DNA of 64,000 bases from the NCBI RefSeq assembly GCF_039939195.1, contig NZ_JBDUUH010000007.1, positions 124,001-188,000 of the forward strand. The letters are read 5' to 3'. Numbering within the stretch: position 1 is the stretch's first letter; the number at the start of each line of letters is the position of its first letter. Both the position numbers and the translations under genes were made by a program. Shown here piece after piece: positions 54,223-64,000 of the stretch. Origin of the DNA: Foliimonas ilicis (GTDB lineage: Bacteria; Pseudomonadota; Alphaproteobacteria; Rhizobiales; Rhizobiaceae). The notes beneath the pieces were generated by a model. It saw only the letters and a program-made list of their open reading frames with translations. It was not told the DNA's origin and did not search any database.

Positions 54223-54987
54223 TCAGCCCATCGAGCGTTTTGCGGCGCTGAGCAGGCTTTCTGCGCCGAGCGAAATCATCCGGCCTTCTGTGCCCATGGC
54301 GAGAAACCGGAAGCCCATTTCGACAAAACGGCCGCACAAGGCCGGATCGACCACGAAAATTCCGGCGATTTTCCCCGCTGCATTGGCTTTTTGCGCAATC
54401 GTCTCGATGGTTTTCATCATATCTTCGAGCGTCGCATCGACTTTTTCGCCATTTGTCCAGGCAATCGAAAAATCGCTCGGGCCGACGAAAACAGCGTCGA
54501 TGCCGGGCGTGGCCAGAATCCCGTCCAGCGCATCCAACGCGCTGCGCGTCTCGATCATCGCAAAGGAGAGCGTCTCAGAATTCGATTTGCGCAGCCAGTC
54601 GGACGCGTCGCGGCTGCGCGGGACAGCGAATGTCGGCCCGTAGGAGCGCTCGCCGATCGGCGGATATTTCATCGAAGCGGCAAACATGCGCGCATCCTCG
54701 ACCGAGTTCACCATCGGCGCGATGACGGCTTCCGCACCGAAGTCGAGTGCGCGGCTGGCAGCGTCGAATCGCGCGACGGGAATGCGGACAATCAGATGTT
54801 TGCCTGCCGCTTGAACCGGCACGGCAGAGCGCAGGACGCTGTCTTCGTGGTGCCCGCCATGCTGCATGTCGAGCGCAACGGCGTCGAACCCCTGCGCGGC
54901 AACGATTTCCACCGTCAGCGCATCGGGAACGCCCGACCACGCGGTAATGATGGTTTCGCCCGCCCTGAGCCGTGATGCGAGTGTCAT
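54223..54987 (-). CDS. HpcH/HpaI aldolase family protein
   Basis: A 254-residue class II pyruvate aldolase of the HpaI type (4-hydroxy-2-oxoheptanedioate aldolase-like). DAVALDMQHGGHH, the metal-ligand MIETRSALD and GPSDFSIAW are present. AGGGAGGA precedes the ATG at 54987. The physiological aldehyde is not known. Confidence 0.9.
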   Translation of the reverse strand: MTLASRLRAGETIITAWSGVPDALTVEIVAAQGFDAVALDMQHGGHHEDSVLRSAVPVQAAGKHLIVRIPVARFDAASRALDFGAEAVIAPMVNSVEDARMFAASMKYPPIGERSYGPTFAVPRSRDASDWLRKSNSETLSFAMIETRSALDALDGILATPGIDAVFVGPSDFSIAWTNGEKVDATLEDMMKTIETIAQKANAAGKIAGIFVVDPALCGRFVEMGFRFLAMGTEGRMISLGAESLLSAAKRSMG

Positions 54988-55035
54988 TCGATTCCTCCCT
55001 GTTACCGGAACAATAGGATGAGCGACCGGCAAAAC

Positions 55036-55068
55036 AAAACCGCCCGAAACGGAATTTCGGGCGGTTTC
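55036..55068 (-). terminator. Terminator after the DUF1476 gene
   Basis: On the minus strand CCGCCCGAAA and TTTCGGGCGG form a 10-bp stem with a 5-base loop, followed by TTTTGTTTT. It lies 24 bases past the DUF1476 stop. Confidence 0.85.
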
Positions 55069-55091
55069 TTCAAAAAAGCAGCGTTGAAAAA

Positions 55092-55409
55092 TCAGCTATT
55101 GCGAATTTGCTCGACCGCCTGTGCCAGATATTCGTCCATCGTGCGACGGATCTGATGTTCGGACTGCGCGATACCGGCGGCGGCGAAATCATCGTGGAGT
55201 TTGTGAAAGACGCCGTCGCCTGCGCGGTCAAAATCGGCCTTCACGACATCACGCGCATATTCGTCCGCCGCTTCGCCGCTCTTGCCGAGCTTTTCGGCAG
55301 CCCACTGGCCGAGCAATTTGTTGCGACGCGCGACAGCGCGGAACCTCTGCTCCTCGTCCATGGCGAATTTCTTCTCAAAGCCTTCTTCGCGGTCTTTCAT
55401 ACTTGTCAC
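55092..55409 (-). CDS. DUF1476 family protein (F1-ATPase inhibitor zeta-like)
   Basis: A 105-residue helical protein. MKDREEGFEKKFAMDEEQRF and the LLGQWAAEKLGKSG(E)AADEYA segment identify the DUF1476 / zeta-subunit family. In Paracoccus this protein inhibits the F1 ATPase. The GTG at 55409 has GGAGGA before it; the ATG at 55400 is an alternative. It is divergent from purC across about 260 bp in which I saw no other gene. Confidence 0.9.
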   Translation of the reverse strand: MTSMKDREEGFEKKFAMDEEQRFRAVARRNKLLGQWAAEKLGKSGEAADEYARDVVKADFDRAGDGVFHKLHDDFAAAGIAQSEHQIRRTMDEYLAQAVEQIRNS

Positions 55410-55670
55410 GCTACTTCCTCCGATTCGGCCGGGGTGTGAGATTGGTTGCCTACGCAGAAACCAAAACCTGAGACTTGGGTCAATATACGGCGTGAAATCG
55501 AAGATGCGGCAATTCGCGTTGGAAACAAGGCAATAGGCCCGATTTGGCGATTGAGGAATTCGCACTATTGGGATAGGAGACCGCTAAAATCCATGGCCGC
55601 CTTGTATCTTGTGCGGCGAGATAAGGATAAAAGGTCGGATACGACCATCCTTCAACCAGAGAATTATGAG

Positions 55671-56468
55671 ATGAAGACTCGCCGCCGCATCTACGAAGGC
55701 AAGGCCAAGATCCTTTATGAAGGCCCTGAGCCGGGAACGCTGATTCAGTTTTTCAAAGACGACGCGACCGCCTTCAATAAGAAGAAGCACGAAATCGTCG
55801 ATGGCAAGGGCGTGCTCAACAACCGCATCTCCGAGTACATCTTCAATCATCTGAACCGCATGGGCATCCCGACGCATTTCATCAAGCGTCTGAACATGCG
55901 CGAGCAGTTGATCAAGGAAGTCGAGATCATCCCGCTCGAAGTGGTCGTTCGCAACGTCGCGGCCGGTTCGCTTGCAAAGCGACTCGGCATTGAGGAAGGC
56001 ACCGTTCTTCCCCGTTCGATCATCGAATTCTACTACAAGGCGGACGCTCTCGACGATCCGATGGTTTCGGAAGAGCATGTCACGGCATTCGGCTGGGCAA
56101 GCCCGCAGGAAATCGACGACATCATGGCGCTTGCCATCCGCGTCAACGACTTCCTTTCCGGCCTGTTCATGGGCGTCGGCATCCAGCTCGTCGATTTCAA
56201 GATCGAGTGCGGCCGTCTTTTCGAGGGCGACATGATGCGCATCGTCGTCGCCGACGAGATTTCGCCAGATAGCTGCCGCCTCTGGGACGTCGCCACGCAG
56301 GACAAGCTCGACAAGGATCGTTTCCGCCGCGATATGGGCGGCCTGGTCGAAGCCTATCAGGAAGTCGCGCGCCGTCTCGGCATCATGAACGAAAACGAGC
56401 CGGCTCGTCCGACCGGTCCCGTTCTGGTCGCCACCACGGATGCCCCCAAGGGCAGCAAGCCCCACTGA
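55671..56468 (+). CDS. purC: SAICAR synthetase
   Basis: A 265-residue enzyme joining CAIR and aspartate in purine synthesis. RRRIYEGKAKILYEGPEPGT, the ATP-binding FKDDATAFN(K)KK loop and VDFKIECGRLFEGD are as expected. The C-terminus is ten residues or so longer than average. ATG at 55671; purS follows at 34 bp. Confidence 0.95.
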   Translation: MKTRRRIYEGKAKILYEGPEPGTLIQFFKDDATAFNKKKHEIVDGKGVLNNRISEYIFNHLNRMGIPTHFIKRLNMREQLIKEVEIIPLEVVVRNVAAGSLAKRLGIEEGTVLPRSIIEFYYKADALDDPMVSEEHVTAFGWASPQEIDDIMALAIRVNDFLSGLFMGVGIQLVDFKIECGRLFEGDMMRIVVADEISPDSCRLWDVATQDKLDKDRFRRDMGGLVEAYQEVARRLGIMNENEPARPTGPVLVATTDAPKGSKPH

Positions 56469-56502
56469 AATGTCTGCATCGCAAAGCAGGAGCGAAACCG
56501 AC

Positions 56503-56745
56503 GTGATCAAAGCCCGTGTAACCGTTACCCTGAAGAACGGCGTTCTCGACCCTCAGGGCAAAGCCATCGAAAGCGCGCTCGGCACGCTCGGCTTCGAAGG
56601 CGTGGAAGCCGTCCGTCAGGGCAAAGTGTTCGACCTCGAAATCGACGGTACCGACCGCGCGAAGGCCGAGGCCGATCTGAAAGCCATGTGCGACAAGCTC
56701 CTGGCCAACACGGTCATCGAAAACTACGCGGTGGAGCTCGCCTAA
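56503..56745 (+). CDS. purS: FGAM synthase PurS subunit
   Basis: An 80-residue subunit that bridges PurL and PurQ in phosphoribosylformylglycinamidine synthase. ARVTVTLKNGVLDPQGKAIE and the VRQGKVFDLEIDG segment match. It starts with GTG at 56503 behind AGGAGCG; an ATG at 56470 would give an unusual tail. One base separates it from purQ. Confidence 0.93.
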   Translation: MIKARVTVTLKNGVLDPQGKAIESALGTLGFEGVEAVRQGKVFDLEIDGTDRAKAEADLKAMCDKLLANTVIENYAVELA

Positions 56746-56746
56746 G

Positions 56747-57415
56747 GTGAAATCAGCCGTCGTTCTTCTCCCCGGCCTCAACCGCGACCGCGACATGATC
56801 GCGGCGCTGACCAAGATTTCCGGCAAGGCGCCAGTCACCATCTGGCAGACAGATACGGAAATCCCCGATGTCGATCTGATCGCCATTCCCGGCGGTTTTT
56901 CCTACGGCGATTATCTGCGCTGCGGCGCTATTGCCGCGCGCATGCCCGTACTGCGCGCCGTCGCTGAGAAGGCTGCAAAGGGCGTCACCGTCATCGGCGT
57001 CTGCAACGGCTTCCAGATTCTCGTCGAAGCGGGCTTGCTGCCGGGCGCGCTCATGCGCAACCAGTCGCTGAAATTCGTCTGCCGCGAAGTGAAGCTTGAG
57101 GTGACGAACGCCAACACGGCTTTCAGCCGCGCCTACGCGCCGGGCCAGATCATCCGCAGCCCTGTTGCGCATCACGACGGCAACTATTTTGCCGACGCGG
57201 AAACGCTGGCGCGCATCGAAGGCGAAGGTCAGGTCGTGTTCCGTTATGCCGAAGGCACCAACCCGAACGGCTCGATCAACGACATTGCCGGCATCGTGAA
57301 TGCGGGCGGCAATGTGCTTGGCATGATGCCGCATCCCGAAAACCTGATCGAGACCGCCCATGGCGGACATGACGGTCGCGGACTTTTTGAAAGCGCACTC
57401 GGCGTAGCAGCATAA
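56747..57415 (+). CDS. purQ: FGAM synthase PurQ (glutaminase) subunit
   Basis: A 222-residue class I glutamine amidotransferase. The nucleophile Cys86 is in GVCNGFQ, and the His-x-Glu pair is in MMPHPEN. It begins with GTG at 56747 next to the purS stop. Together with PurS and PurL it forms the three-part enzyme; purL is 3.8 kb downstream. Confidence 0.96.
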   Translation: MKSAVVLLPGLNRDRDMIAALTKISGKAPVTIWQTDTEIPDVDLIAIPGGFSYGDYLRCGAIAARMPVLRAVAEKAAKGVTVIGVCNGFQILVEAGLLPGALMRNQSLKFVCREVKLEVTNANTAFSRAYAPGQIIRSPVAHHDGNYFADAETLARIEGEGQVVFRYAEGTNPNGSINDIAGIVNAGGNVLGMMPHPENLIETAHGGHDGRGLFESALGVAA

Positions 57416-57489
57416 AAATTTAACGCATCGCAGCACATTTTCCGGCACCGTTCGAATTCGGTTTGCGATTCGCGCCTGGAGCCCGCCCG

Positions 57490-57900
57490 ATGAATAGATT
57501 TCTGCTTGCCACGTCGATTATCGCGCTGGGTGTACTCGCGGGATGCCAATCCGAAAAGAAAAGTCCGGCATCCCAAGTTCCGTCAGGAAAAAGCGCGTCC
57601 CTTCGCACCATGGAGCAGGTGGCGATCGCGGCGCATAAGTGCTGGTTCGCGAGCAAGGATCCTGCATTCCGCGCCTATCGCATGGCCAATGAGCTGAACT
57701 CATTCAGCGGCACGCCGCGCTTCCTGCTGGTTCCTGCAAAAGACTACGGCGCACGTCCGCTTCTGGTCGTGCAGGCGCAAGGCAACTCTTCGAGGGTCGA
57801 TGTCTTCGGGCCGCTGATGAACGAGTCTCTCGGAAGCCGCATCAACTCCGATGTCGGACGCTGGAGAGCAGGCGACAATTCCTGCTCCAGCGCGGCCTAA
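57490..57900 (+). CDS. Lipoprotein of unknown function
   Basis: A 136-residue precursor with a lipobox VLAGC (Cys19) after a good signal peptide. The mature part has SLRTMEQVAIAAHKCWFAS, an unassigned pattern with Cys and Trp, and ends in a short Ser/Cys tail. ATG at 57490. Its end overlaps the convergent DUF1127 gene by four bases. Confidence 0.65.
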   Translation: MNRFLLATSIIALGVLAGCQSEKKSPASQVPSGKSASLRTMEQVAIAAHKCWFASKDPAFRAYRMANELNSFSGTPRFLLVPAKDYGARPLLVVQAQGNSSRVDVFGPLMNESLGSRINSDVGRWRAGDNSCSSAA

Positions 57901-58136
57901 TCCAGAAACGACCGGATGCCCTCACGATAAGCATCGGCTCTGGATATGCCGATATCCATCAACTGCTCGTCGGTAAGCTCCATCAGCGCAATTCGGCTGC
58001 GGCGGCGCGCAAGCCGCACTTCGAGCCATTCGATGAATTTCAACGCCACAACGTTCAGCTTGCGCACGAAATCGGTGTTGCCGCGATCAAAGCTGCTCTC
58101 ACCGAGAGAACTCTTGATTGTATCGATTGTACCCAT
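57897..58136 (-). CDS. DUF1127 family protein
   Basis: A 79-residue protein. The C-terminal half, RRRSRIALMELTDEQLMDIGI, is the DUF1127 motif; the N-terminal half is amphipathic. It is divergent from the MocR gene with 81 bp between. DUF1127 proteins are often stress-induced in rhizobia; the role here is unknown. Confidence 0.88.
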   Translation of the reverse strand: MGTIDTIKSSLGESSFDRGNTDFVRKLNVVALKFIEWLEVRLARRRSRIALMELTDEQLMDIGISRADAYREGIRSFLD

Positions 58137-58180
58137 AACATTCGCTTTCGAAGCTTACATTCTACGAATCTTTCTTTGGA

Positions 58181-58224
58181 TTGACTCTCATTGGGTTACA
58201 ATCTAAAAATTGTCACCATGACAA
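58181..58224 (+). promoter_or_regulatory. Likely MocR promoter with palindrome on the start codon
   Basis: TTGACT (58181-58186) could be a -35 box, with TAAAAA at 58204-58209 seventeen bases on. TTGTCA-CCA-TGACAA (58210-58224) is a perfect 6-bp inverted repeat lying over the MocR ATG at 58218. This suggests self-control by the regulator and perhaps a leaderless transcript. Inferred from pattern only. Confidence 0.5.
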
Positions 58225-59636
58225 ATTGGCTTCCGACACTTCAGGATTCATCGGCTCCGATCTATCTTCGGCTGGCCGACAGCATCGAAAGCGATATCGA
58301 CAGCGGCGCCCTGCCTGCGGGCGAGAAGCTGCCTCCGCAGCGAAATCTCGCTTACGATATCGGGGTGACAATCGGCACGGTGGGCCGTGCCTATTCGCTG
58401 CTGCGCGAACGCGGACTGGTGAGCGGCGAGGTTGGGCGCGGAACTTACGTATTGAATCGCGATACACGGACCCCGGTTCGAACCGAGCCACCCTTGACGA
58501 GCACCAGGGGCGGAACACGCTTTTTTGAGTCCGTTCCCGGCAAACTTCGCTTCGACAGCACGGCCGCGCCGAATGTCGGCCAAGGCAAGGTCATTGAGGG
58601 ATTGCTAGCCGCAATCACCCGCGAACAGCCCGATGACGTGGCAAGCTATACGCGTACATTTCCGTCAAGCTGGTTCGATGCAGGAAGCAAATGGCTGTCG
58701 CGCAACGGTTTTCAGCCCGCACCGGAAAGCATCGTGCCGACGCTCGGCGCGCATTCGGCAGTGATTGCGGTGATCTCCGCCCTCACCTCGCCCGGCGACC
58801 ACATATTGTTCGAGCACGTCACCTATTCGCAGCTCGCGCGCAGCGCCGGGCTGATCGGACGACGCCTGGCGCTGGTCCAATCAGACGAGCATGGCGTCGA
58901 TCCTGACGATTTCGAGCGCGTTTGCGCACAGCGGCACCCGGTCATGGCGTTTCTGATGCCCACGGCGCAGAACCCGACAGGCGCGATCATGCCCGCGGAA
59001 CGCCGTATGGCAATCGCGAAGGTGGCCAAGAAATACAATGTCCTGCTTATCGAAGACGACCTTTACGGTGCGCTGACCGAAGATCAGACACCGCTGCTGG
59101 CCGAATACGCGCCGGAGCGCACATTTGTCGTCGGCGGACTTTCGAAATCGGTTGCGGCTGGCGTGCGCGGCGGCTGGGTCTCATGCCCGGCGAATTTCCG
59201 GCACGGCATAAGAACCGCCCACAAGATGGTGACTGGCGGCATGCCATTTCTGCTGGCCGAGCTTTGCGCGCGGCTTGTGCTTTCCGGCGAGGCCACCGCT
59301 ATCCGTTCCCGTTCGCTGGCCGAGATCAATGCACGGCTCGCGCTCGCCCATGCTGCCCTTGAAGGCCAGAGTTATTCAGGAAATGCGAATGTTCCGTTTC
59401 TGTGGCTGTCATTGCCGGAGCCTTGGCATTCCGGAACGTTCAAGAACGCCGCATACGAACAGGGCGTGATGATCGACGACGAGGACGAGTTCAAATCCGG
59501 CCGCTCGGACCGAATCTATCATCGCGTGCGAATCGGCGTCTCCGCATCTCGCAACAGAGATGATGTCGTTACCGGCCTTGCTGTGATCCGCCGGCTTCTC
59601 GACGAAGGCGGCGCAGGCTACGACAGCTTCGGCTAA
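58218..59636 (+). CDS. MocR-type GntR/aminotransferase regulator
   Basis: A 472-residue fusion of a GntR winged HTH (about 12-75: IYLRLADSIESDIDSGALPA(G)EKLPPQRNLA) and a class I aminotransferase-like domain (about 120-470). The PLP lysine is in GGLSKSVAAGVRGGW. Such regulators sense PLP adducts or amines. The ATG at 58218 follows no ribosome site, consistent with leaderless translation. The likely target is near, perhaps its own promoter. Confidence 0.9.
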   Translation: MTNWLPTLQDSSAPIYLRLADSIESDIDSGALPAGEKLPPQRNLAYDIGVTIGTVGRAYSLLRERGLVSGEVGRGTYVLNRDTRTPVRTEPPLTSTRGGTRFFESVPGKLRFDSTAAPNVGQGKVIEGLLAAITREQPDDVASYTRTFPSSWFDAGSKWLSRNGFQPAPESIVPTLGAHSAVIAVISALTSPGDHILFEHVTYSQLARSAGLIGRRLALVQSDEHGVDPDDFERVCAQRHPVMAFLMPTAQNPTGAIMPAERRMAIAKVAKKYNVLLIEDDLYGALTEDQTPLLAEYAPERTFVVGGLSKSVAAGVRGGWVSCPANFRHGIRTAHKMVTGGMPFLLAELCARLVLSGEATAIRSRSLAEINARLALAHAALEGQSYSGNANVPFLWLSLPEPWHSGTFKNAAYEQGVMIDDEDEFKSGRSDRIYHRVRIGVSASRNRDDVVTGLAVIRRLLDEGGAGYDSFG

Positions 59637-59938
59637 GCCTGGGTCGCGAAGAGCCGCACCGGCTTGCCGGGTCCTCGCTTTATTATCCCCTTCGCTTCGA
59701 GGTCGAGCTGGACCGCCTTGAGCCACCATCCGGCCTTGTCGCCGCCGGGAAACAAATCATCAGACAGATGCGGCAGAAGCGCTGCTTTTGCTTCCGCAAC
59801 CGTGAGGCCGGGCGCTTCCAAAGGCAGGATAGCCATCAACGCATCGCGCATCGCCATATATTTGGCTCGGTCGACACGCTGGACATGAGAAGGCGAAGTG
59901 ACACTTTCGATCGTGATCCTGGCTTCCGCGTCAGGCAT
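59633..59938 (-). CDS. DUF6958-like small protein
   Basis: A 101-residue protein. RVDRAKYMAMRDALMAILPL, the LFPGGDKAGWWLKAVQLDLE helix and the basic C-terminal end agree with the DUF6958 family as I remember it. The fold looks like a winged helix. It overlaps the DUF6151 gene by eight bases and so is last in the TetR-DUF6151-DUF6958 operon. The 3' end overlaps the MocR stop by four bases. Confidence 0.7.
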   Translation of the reverse strand: MPDAEARITIESVTSPSHVQRVDRAKYMAMRDALMAILPLEAPGLTVAEAKAALLPHLSDDLFPGGDKAGWWLKAVQLDLEAKGIIKRGPGKPVRLFATQA

Positions 59939-60467
59939 TTATCTCTCCATTGACAGTGATTTTCGGGCTTTTGAACCCCATTGCCACCCACGCGCCGAGC
60001 AATTTTGTAAAGAATGACAGCGACTGCCGCTTGCCGTTCGGCACGTCATTCGAGAGCACCGAAGCGTCAGGAAGATCACTTGTCATCGTCCGCAACTCGA
60101 GTGGCGGCAATTTGCCCTCAGGCCAAAGGTGGCCATAAAGGCTGAGCCAATGACCGCTCTCCAATTCGAGAAACACAGGCGTATTACAACAGCTCGCGAC
60201 GACCCGCCGCGTCTTCGATTGCGGCGTCAGGCGGAATTCCTTGAGCAAATCGGTGCCCTTCGTAAAACGGACGCGATCCTTCCGGTAGAGAATAAAGCGT
60301 GTGCCGCCATTCGCCTCCAGAATTGGCGCGGCACCGGGAAGGACCTGCAGCCTTTCGCCTGCCGAACGGCAGCTATTGCAATGGCATTCGGCGCTGACAA
60401 TCGGCGCTTTCTCCACCTCGATATGGACCTGTCCGCAAGCGCAGGCGAGTTGAGTGATCTGTGTCAT
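59931..60467 (-). CDS. DUF6151 / GFA-like zinc-site protein
   Basis: A 178-residue protein. LACACGQVHIEVE, CHCNSCRSAGE and SCCNTP give the cysteine pattern of glutathione-dependent formaldehyde-activating (GFA)-like folds, fitting the DUF6151 family. ATG overlaps the TetR stop by four bases (ATGA). Its role is unknown, but the TetR neighbour suggests an induced response to a small reactive compound. Confidence 0.75.
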   Translation of the reverse strand: MTQITQLACACGQVHIEVEKAPIVSAECHCNSCRSAGERLQVLPGAAPILEANGGTRFILYRKDRVRFTKGTDLLKEFRLTPQSKTRRVVASCCNTPVFLELESGHWLSLYGHLWPEGKLPPLELRTMTSDLPDASVLSNDVPNGKRQSLSFFTKLLGAWVAMGFKSPKITVNGEINA

Positions 60468-61105
60468 GCTGGCCTCTGCTCCTTGTTGGGGTGAGCGAAG
60501 AGAAGACGAATGTACTGATCGAGATGATCGAGGCTTTCGCGCGCCAGTGCCGGATCATTGCCCGCCTTGGCAAGCACGAAGGCGCCCTGGATCACCGTCT
60601 GCGTATGTCGCGCCAGGCTTTCGGCGGTCCAGCCACCAAAAATGCCTCGGTCCTTGATCGCCGCGCGAATATCGGCCTCAAGGGTCGCTGCATGGCCGAA
60701 AATGCTCGCGCCGCAGGCGTCGCGAATGGCGGGCGAGACAGCGTAGACTTCCTGCACCATCGTCCCGACCAGACAGGAGAATTCCGCCAATTCGCCTTCG
60801 ATGATCGACTTGCGGAAGGCCACATAGGCCAATACGCGATCGAGAGGATCTTGCGGCCCATGGTACGGCGCTTCGGCAAAAAAGGCAGTCGTCGTTTCCG
60901 CCCAATATTGGGCCGCCGCTACGCCGAGCGCTTCCTTGCTTTCGAAATGATGGAAGAACGAGCCCTTCGTCACTGCCGCAGTCTGGCAAAGGTCGTCGAC
61001 AGTGGTCGCGGCAAACCCTTTGGCGCGGATCGTATCGCGCGCGGCTTCGAGAAGCCTTGTCTTGGCGTTGCCGCGTTCAGGATTGCGTTTCGTCGGTCTG
61101 GACAT
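60464..61105 (-). CDS. TetR/AcrR-family regulator
   Basis: A 213-residue TetR regulator. The N-terminal HTH (about 12-60) reads TRLLEAARDTIRAKGFAATT and AVTKGSFFHHFESKEAL. The ligand domain is helical with two cysteines (FSCLVG, RDACG). ATG at 61105. It heads a run with DUF6151 and DUF6958 genes and has a palindromic operator just upstream. Confidence 0.92.
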   Translation of the reverse strand: MSRPTKRNPERGNAKTRLLEAARDTIRAKGFAATTVDDLCQTAAVTKGSFFHHFESKEALGVAAAQYWAETTTAFFAEAPYHGPQDPLDRVLAYVAFRKSIIEGELAEFSCLVGTMVQEVYAVSPAIRDACGASIFGHAATLEADIRAAIKDRGIFGGWTAESLARHTQTVIQGAFVLAKAGNDPALARESLDHLDQYIRLLFAHPNKEQRPA

Positions 61106-61114
61106 GGAAAATAC

Positions 61115-61132
61115 ATACCGTTTAGTCGGTAT
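61115..61132. promoter_or_regulatory. Likely TetR operator
   Basis: ATACCG-TTTAGT-CGGTAT is a perfect 6-bp inverted repeat with a 6-bp spacer, ten bases upstream of the TetR start. It has the symmetry expected of a TetR-family site. It lies in the TetR-purL gap, nearer TetR, so self-repression is the simplest reading. Confidence 0.75.
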
Positions 61133-61256
61133 AAACGCAAGTCTTCGCTCAAACTCTTGCATTCCCGGTGAATTTCTGGCCTTTGCCGGTATCTCCGAGC
61201 GTCGGCTTGCGCTATTGAGCCATTTTTCGGCGCCGCAACGGAATCGACAGGCCAAA

Positions 61257-63473
<2,217 letters not shown>

Positions 63474-63487
63474 ACAAGGTACGCAAA

Positions 63488-63721
63488 ATGGCAATGGACG
63501 CACGCGACATCGAGAAGCTGATCAAGGACGGCATTCCGGACGCTCAGGTGACGATTCGCGATCTGGCCGGCGATGGCGACCATTATGCGGCCGAAGTCGT
63601 GTCGGAAAGCTTCCGTGGCAAGAGCCGCGTTCAGCAGCATCAGATGGTTTATGACGCGCTGAAGGGCAATATGGGCGGCGTTCTCCATGCGCTGGCGCTC
63701 CAGACGAGCGTTCCAACCTGA
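63488..63721 (+). CDS. BolA family protein
   Basis: A 77-residue BolA/IbaG-type protein: DIEKLIKDGIPDAQVTIRDL, GDHYAAEVVS and the RVQQHQMVYDALK helix with the conserved His. It should pair with the monothiol glutaredoxin next door in Fe-S cluster transfer and iron signalling. It lies 14 bp after purL. Confidence 0.92.
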   Translation: MAMDARDIEKLIKDGIPDAQVTIRDLAGDGDHYAAEVVSESFRGKSRVQQHQMVYDALKGNMGGVLHALALQTSVPT

Positions 63722-63864
63722 TTTACGCTTTCCGCTCTCCGCAAACTGCGGAAACCGGGCGTGCGACTATTGGAAAGCTACACTGTTGCAACCACATACG
63801 GTACGGTGTTAGCACTTGGAAAAATGCCGGACCTTGAATCCGGCCAGGACGAGGCAAGAAGATT

Positions 63865-64000
63865 ATGAGCGGAATCAACGATTTTATCGCCAATGAAGTG
63901 AAGACCAACGACGTCGTCCTTTTCATGAAGGGCACGCCGGGCTTTCCGCAGTGCGGATTTTCGGGTCAGGTCGTTCAGATTCTCGACTATCTCGACGTCG
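63865..64000 (+). CDS. grxD: Monothiol glutaredoxin (Grx4 type), 5' part
   Basis: The first 45 codons are present; the gene runs off the window. MSGINDFIANEVKTNDVVLF opens the thioredoxin fold, and the CGFS site, Cys30, binds the cluster. GAGGCAAGAAG before the ATG at 63865 sets the start. Its place after bolA is usual in alphaproteobacteria. Confidence 0.9.
   Translation, partial: MSGINDFIANEVKTNDVVLFMKGTPGFPQCGFSGQVVQILDYLDV

Noticed and set aside
55446..55670. A 75-residue N-terminal extension of purC
   Set aside because: No match to PurC; the protein begins as family members do at 55671.
55410..55670. Possible purine riboswitch before purC
   Set aside because: No conserved purine-aptamer core was seen; such switches are mainly in Firmicutes.
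57421..57480. A possible third copy of the 46-bp repeat after purQ
   Set aside because: It has GCATCG and a partial CGGTTT, but the closing CGATGC and the inner stem are missing.

Overview
The window reads as one contiguous stretch of an alphaproteobacterial chromosome, most like Brucella/Ochrobactrum and relatives (Brucellaceae, Hyphomicrobiales). The reasons are the high-GC coding style, the alphaproteobacterial small-protein families (DUF1476, DUF3126, DUF2218, DUF1127, BTLCP-type transglutaminase, DUF2336), the purC-purS-purQ...purL-bolA-grxD order, a class I PHA synthase and a CoxD/CoxE/XdhC/MocA set. The species cannot be fixed from the sequence alone. Coding density is very high. No gene-free stretch exceeds about 260 bp, and I saw no phage genes, insertion sequences, CRISPR arrays or rRNA.

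Layout. 1-9.5 kb: end of gcvH, gcvP, a YoaK-type membrane protein, parE, a DUF2336 protein, a MaoC/CoA-ester-lyase pair, and a nitroreductase/flavin reductase pair on the minus strand whose second gene carries an apparent frameshift. 9.6-17.4 kb: a secreted repeat protein, then (minus) a small coupled ORF-yidD-thrS; then a LysR regulator, a NifU/SufU-like scaffold, folE, hisI and a patatin. 17.4-23 kb (minus): aminotransferase-hom-glpX-recJ. 23-30 kb: lipoprotein, phaC, an M15-type peptidase, tRNA-Glu, DUF2218, a small lipoprotein, a transglutaminase-like protein, gamma-carbonic anhydrase. 30-39.4 kb: cysE, a crotonase, two hydrolase-type genes, a double cold-shock protein, glyoxalase I, pccB, an aldo/keto reductase, a J-domain-like protein. 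39.4-45.7 kb (minus): a seven-gene run, flavin reductase-coxD-coxE-xdhC(N)-xdhC(C)-mocA-hydrolase, which looks like maturation machinery for a molybdenum hydroxylase although no catalytic subunits lie in the window. 45.8-55.4 kb: an orphan periplasmic binding protein with a P1 peptidase, small conserved proteins, purB, a VOC protein, persulfide dioxygenase-like and 1-Cys peroxiredoxin genes, an HpaI-type aldolase, DUF1476. 55.7-64 kb: purC-purS-purQ, a 3.6-kb regulatory insert (lipoprotein, DUF1127, MocR-type regulator, TetR-DUF6151-DUF6958 operon), then purL-bolA-grxD running off the end.

How the genes work together. Most of the window is housekeeping: purine synthesis (purB, C, S, Q, L), one-carbon and glycine metabolism (gcvP), aspartate-family amino acids (hom with an aminotransferase), DNA topology and repair (parE, recJ), gluconeogenesis (glpX), cysteine (cysE) and Fe-S maturation (the NifU-like scaffold, bolA, grxD). 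The less ordinary elements are short and mostly intergenic or regulatory: a 145-bp hairpin between convergent genes with a shortened relative elsewhere, two copies of a 46-bp palindromic repeat, a terminator whose stem includes the end of pccB, a TetR operator, and a palindrome over the MocR start codon. I found no convincing wholly new multi-gene system. The best candidates are the Mo-hydroxylase maturation run without its enzyme and the TetR-DUF6151-DUF6958 operon.
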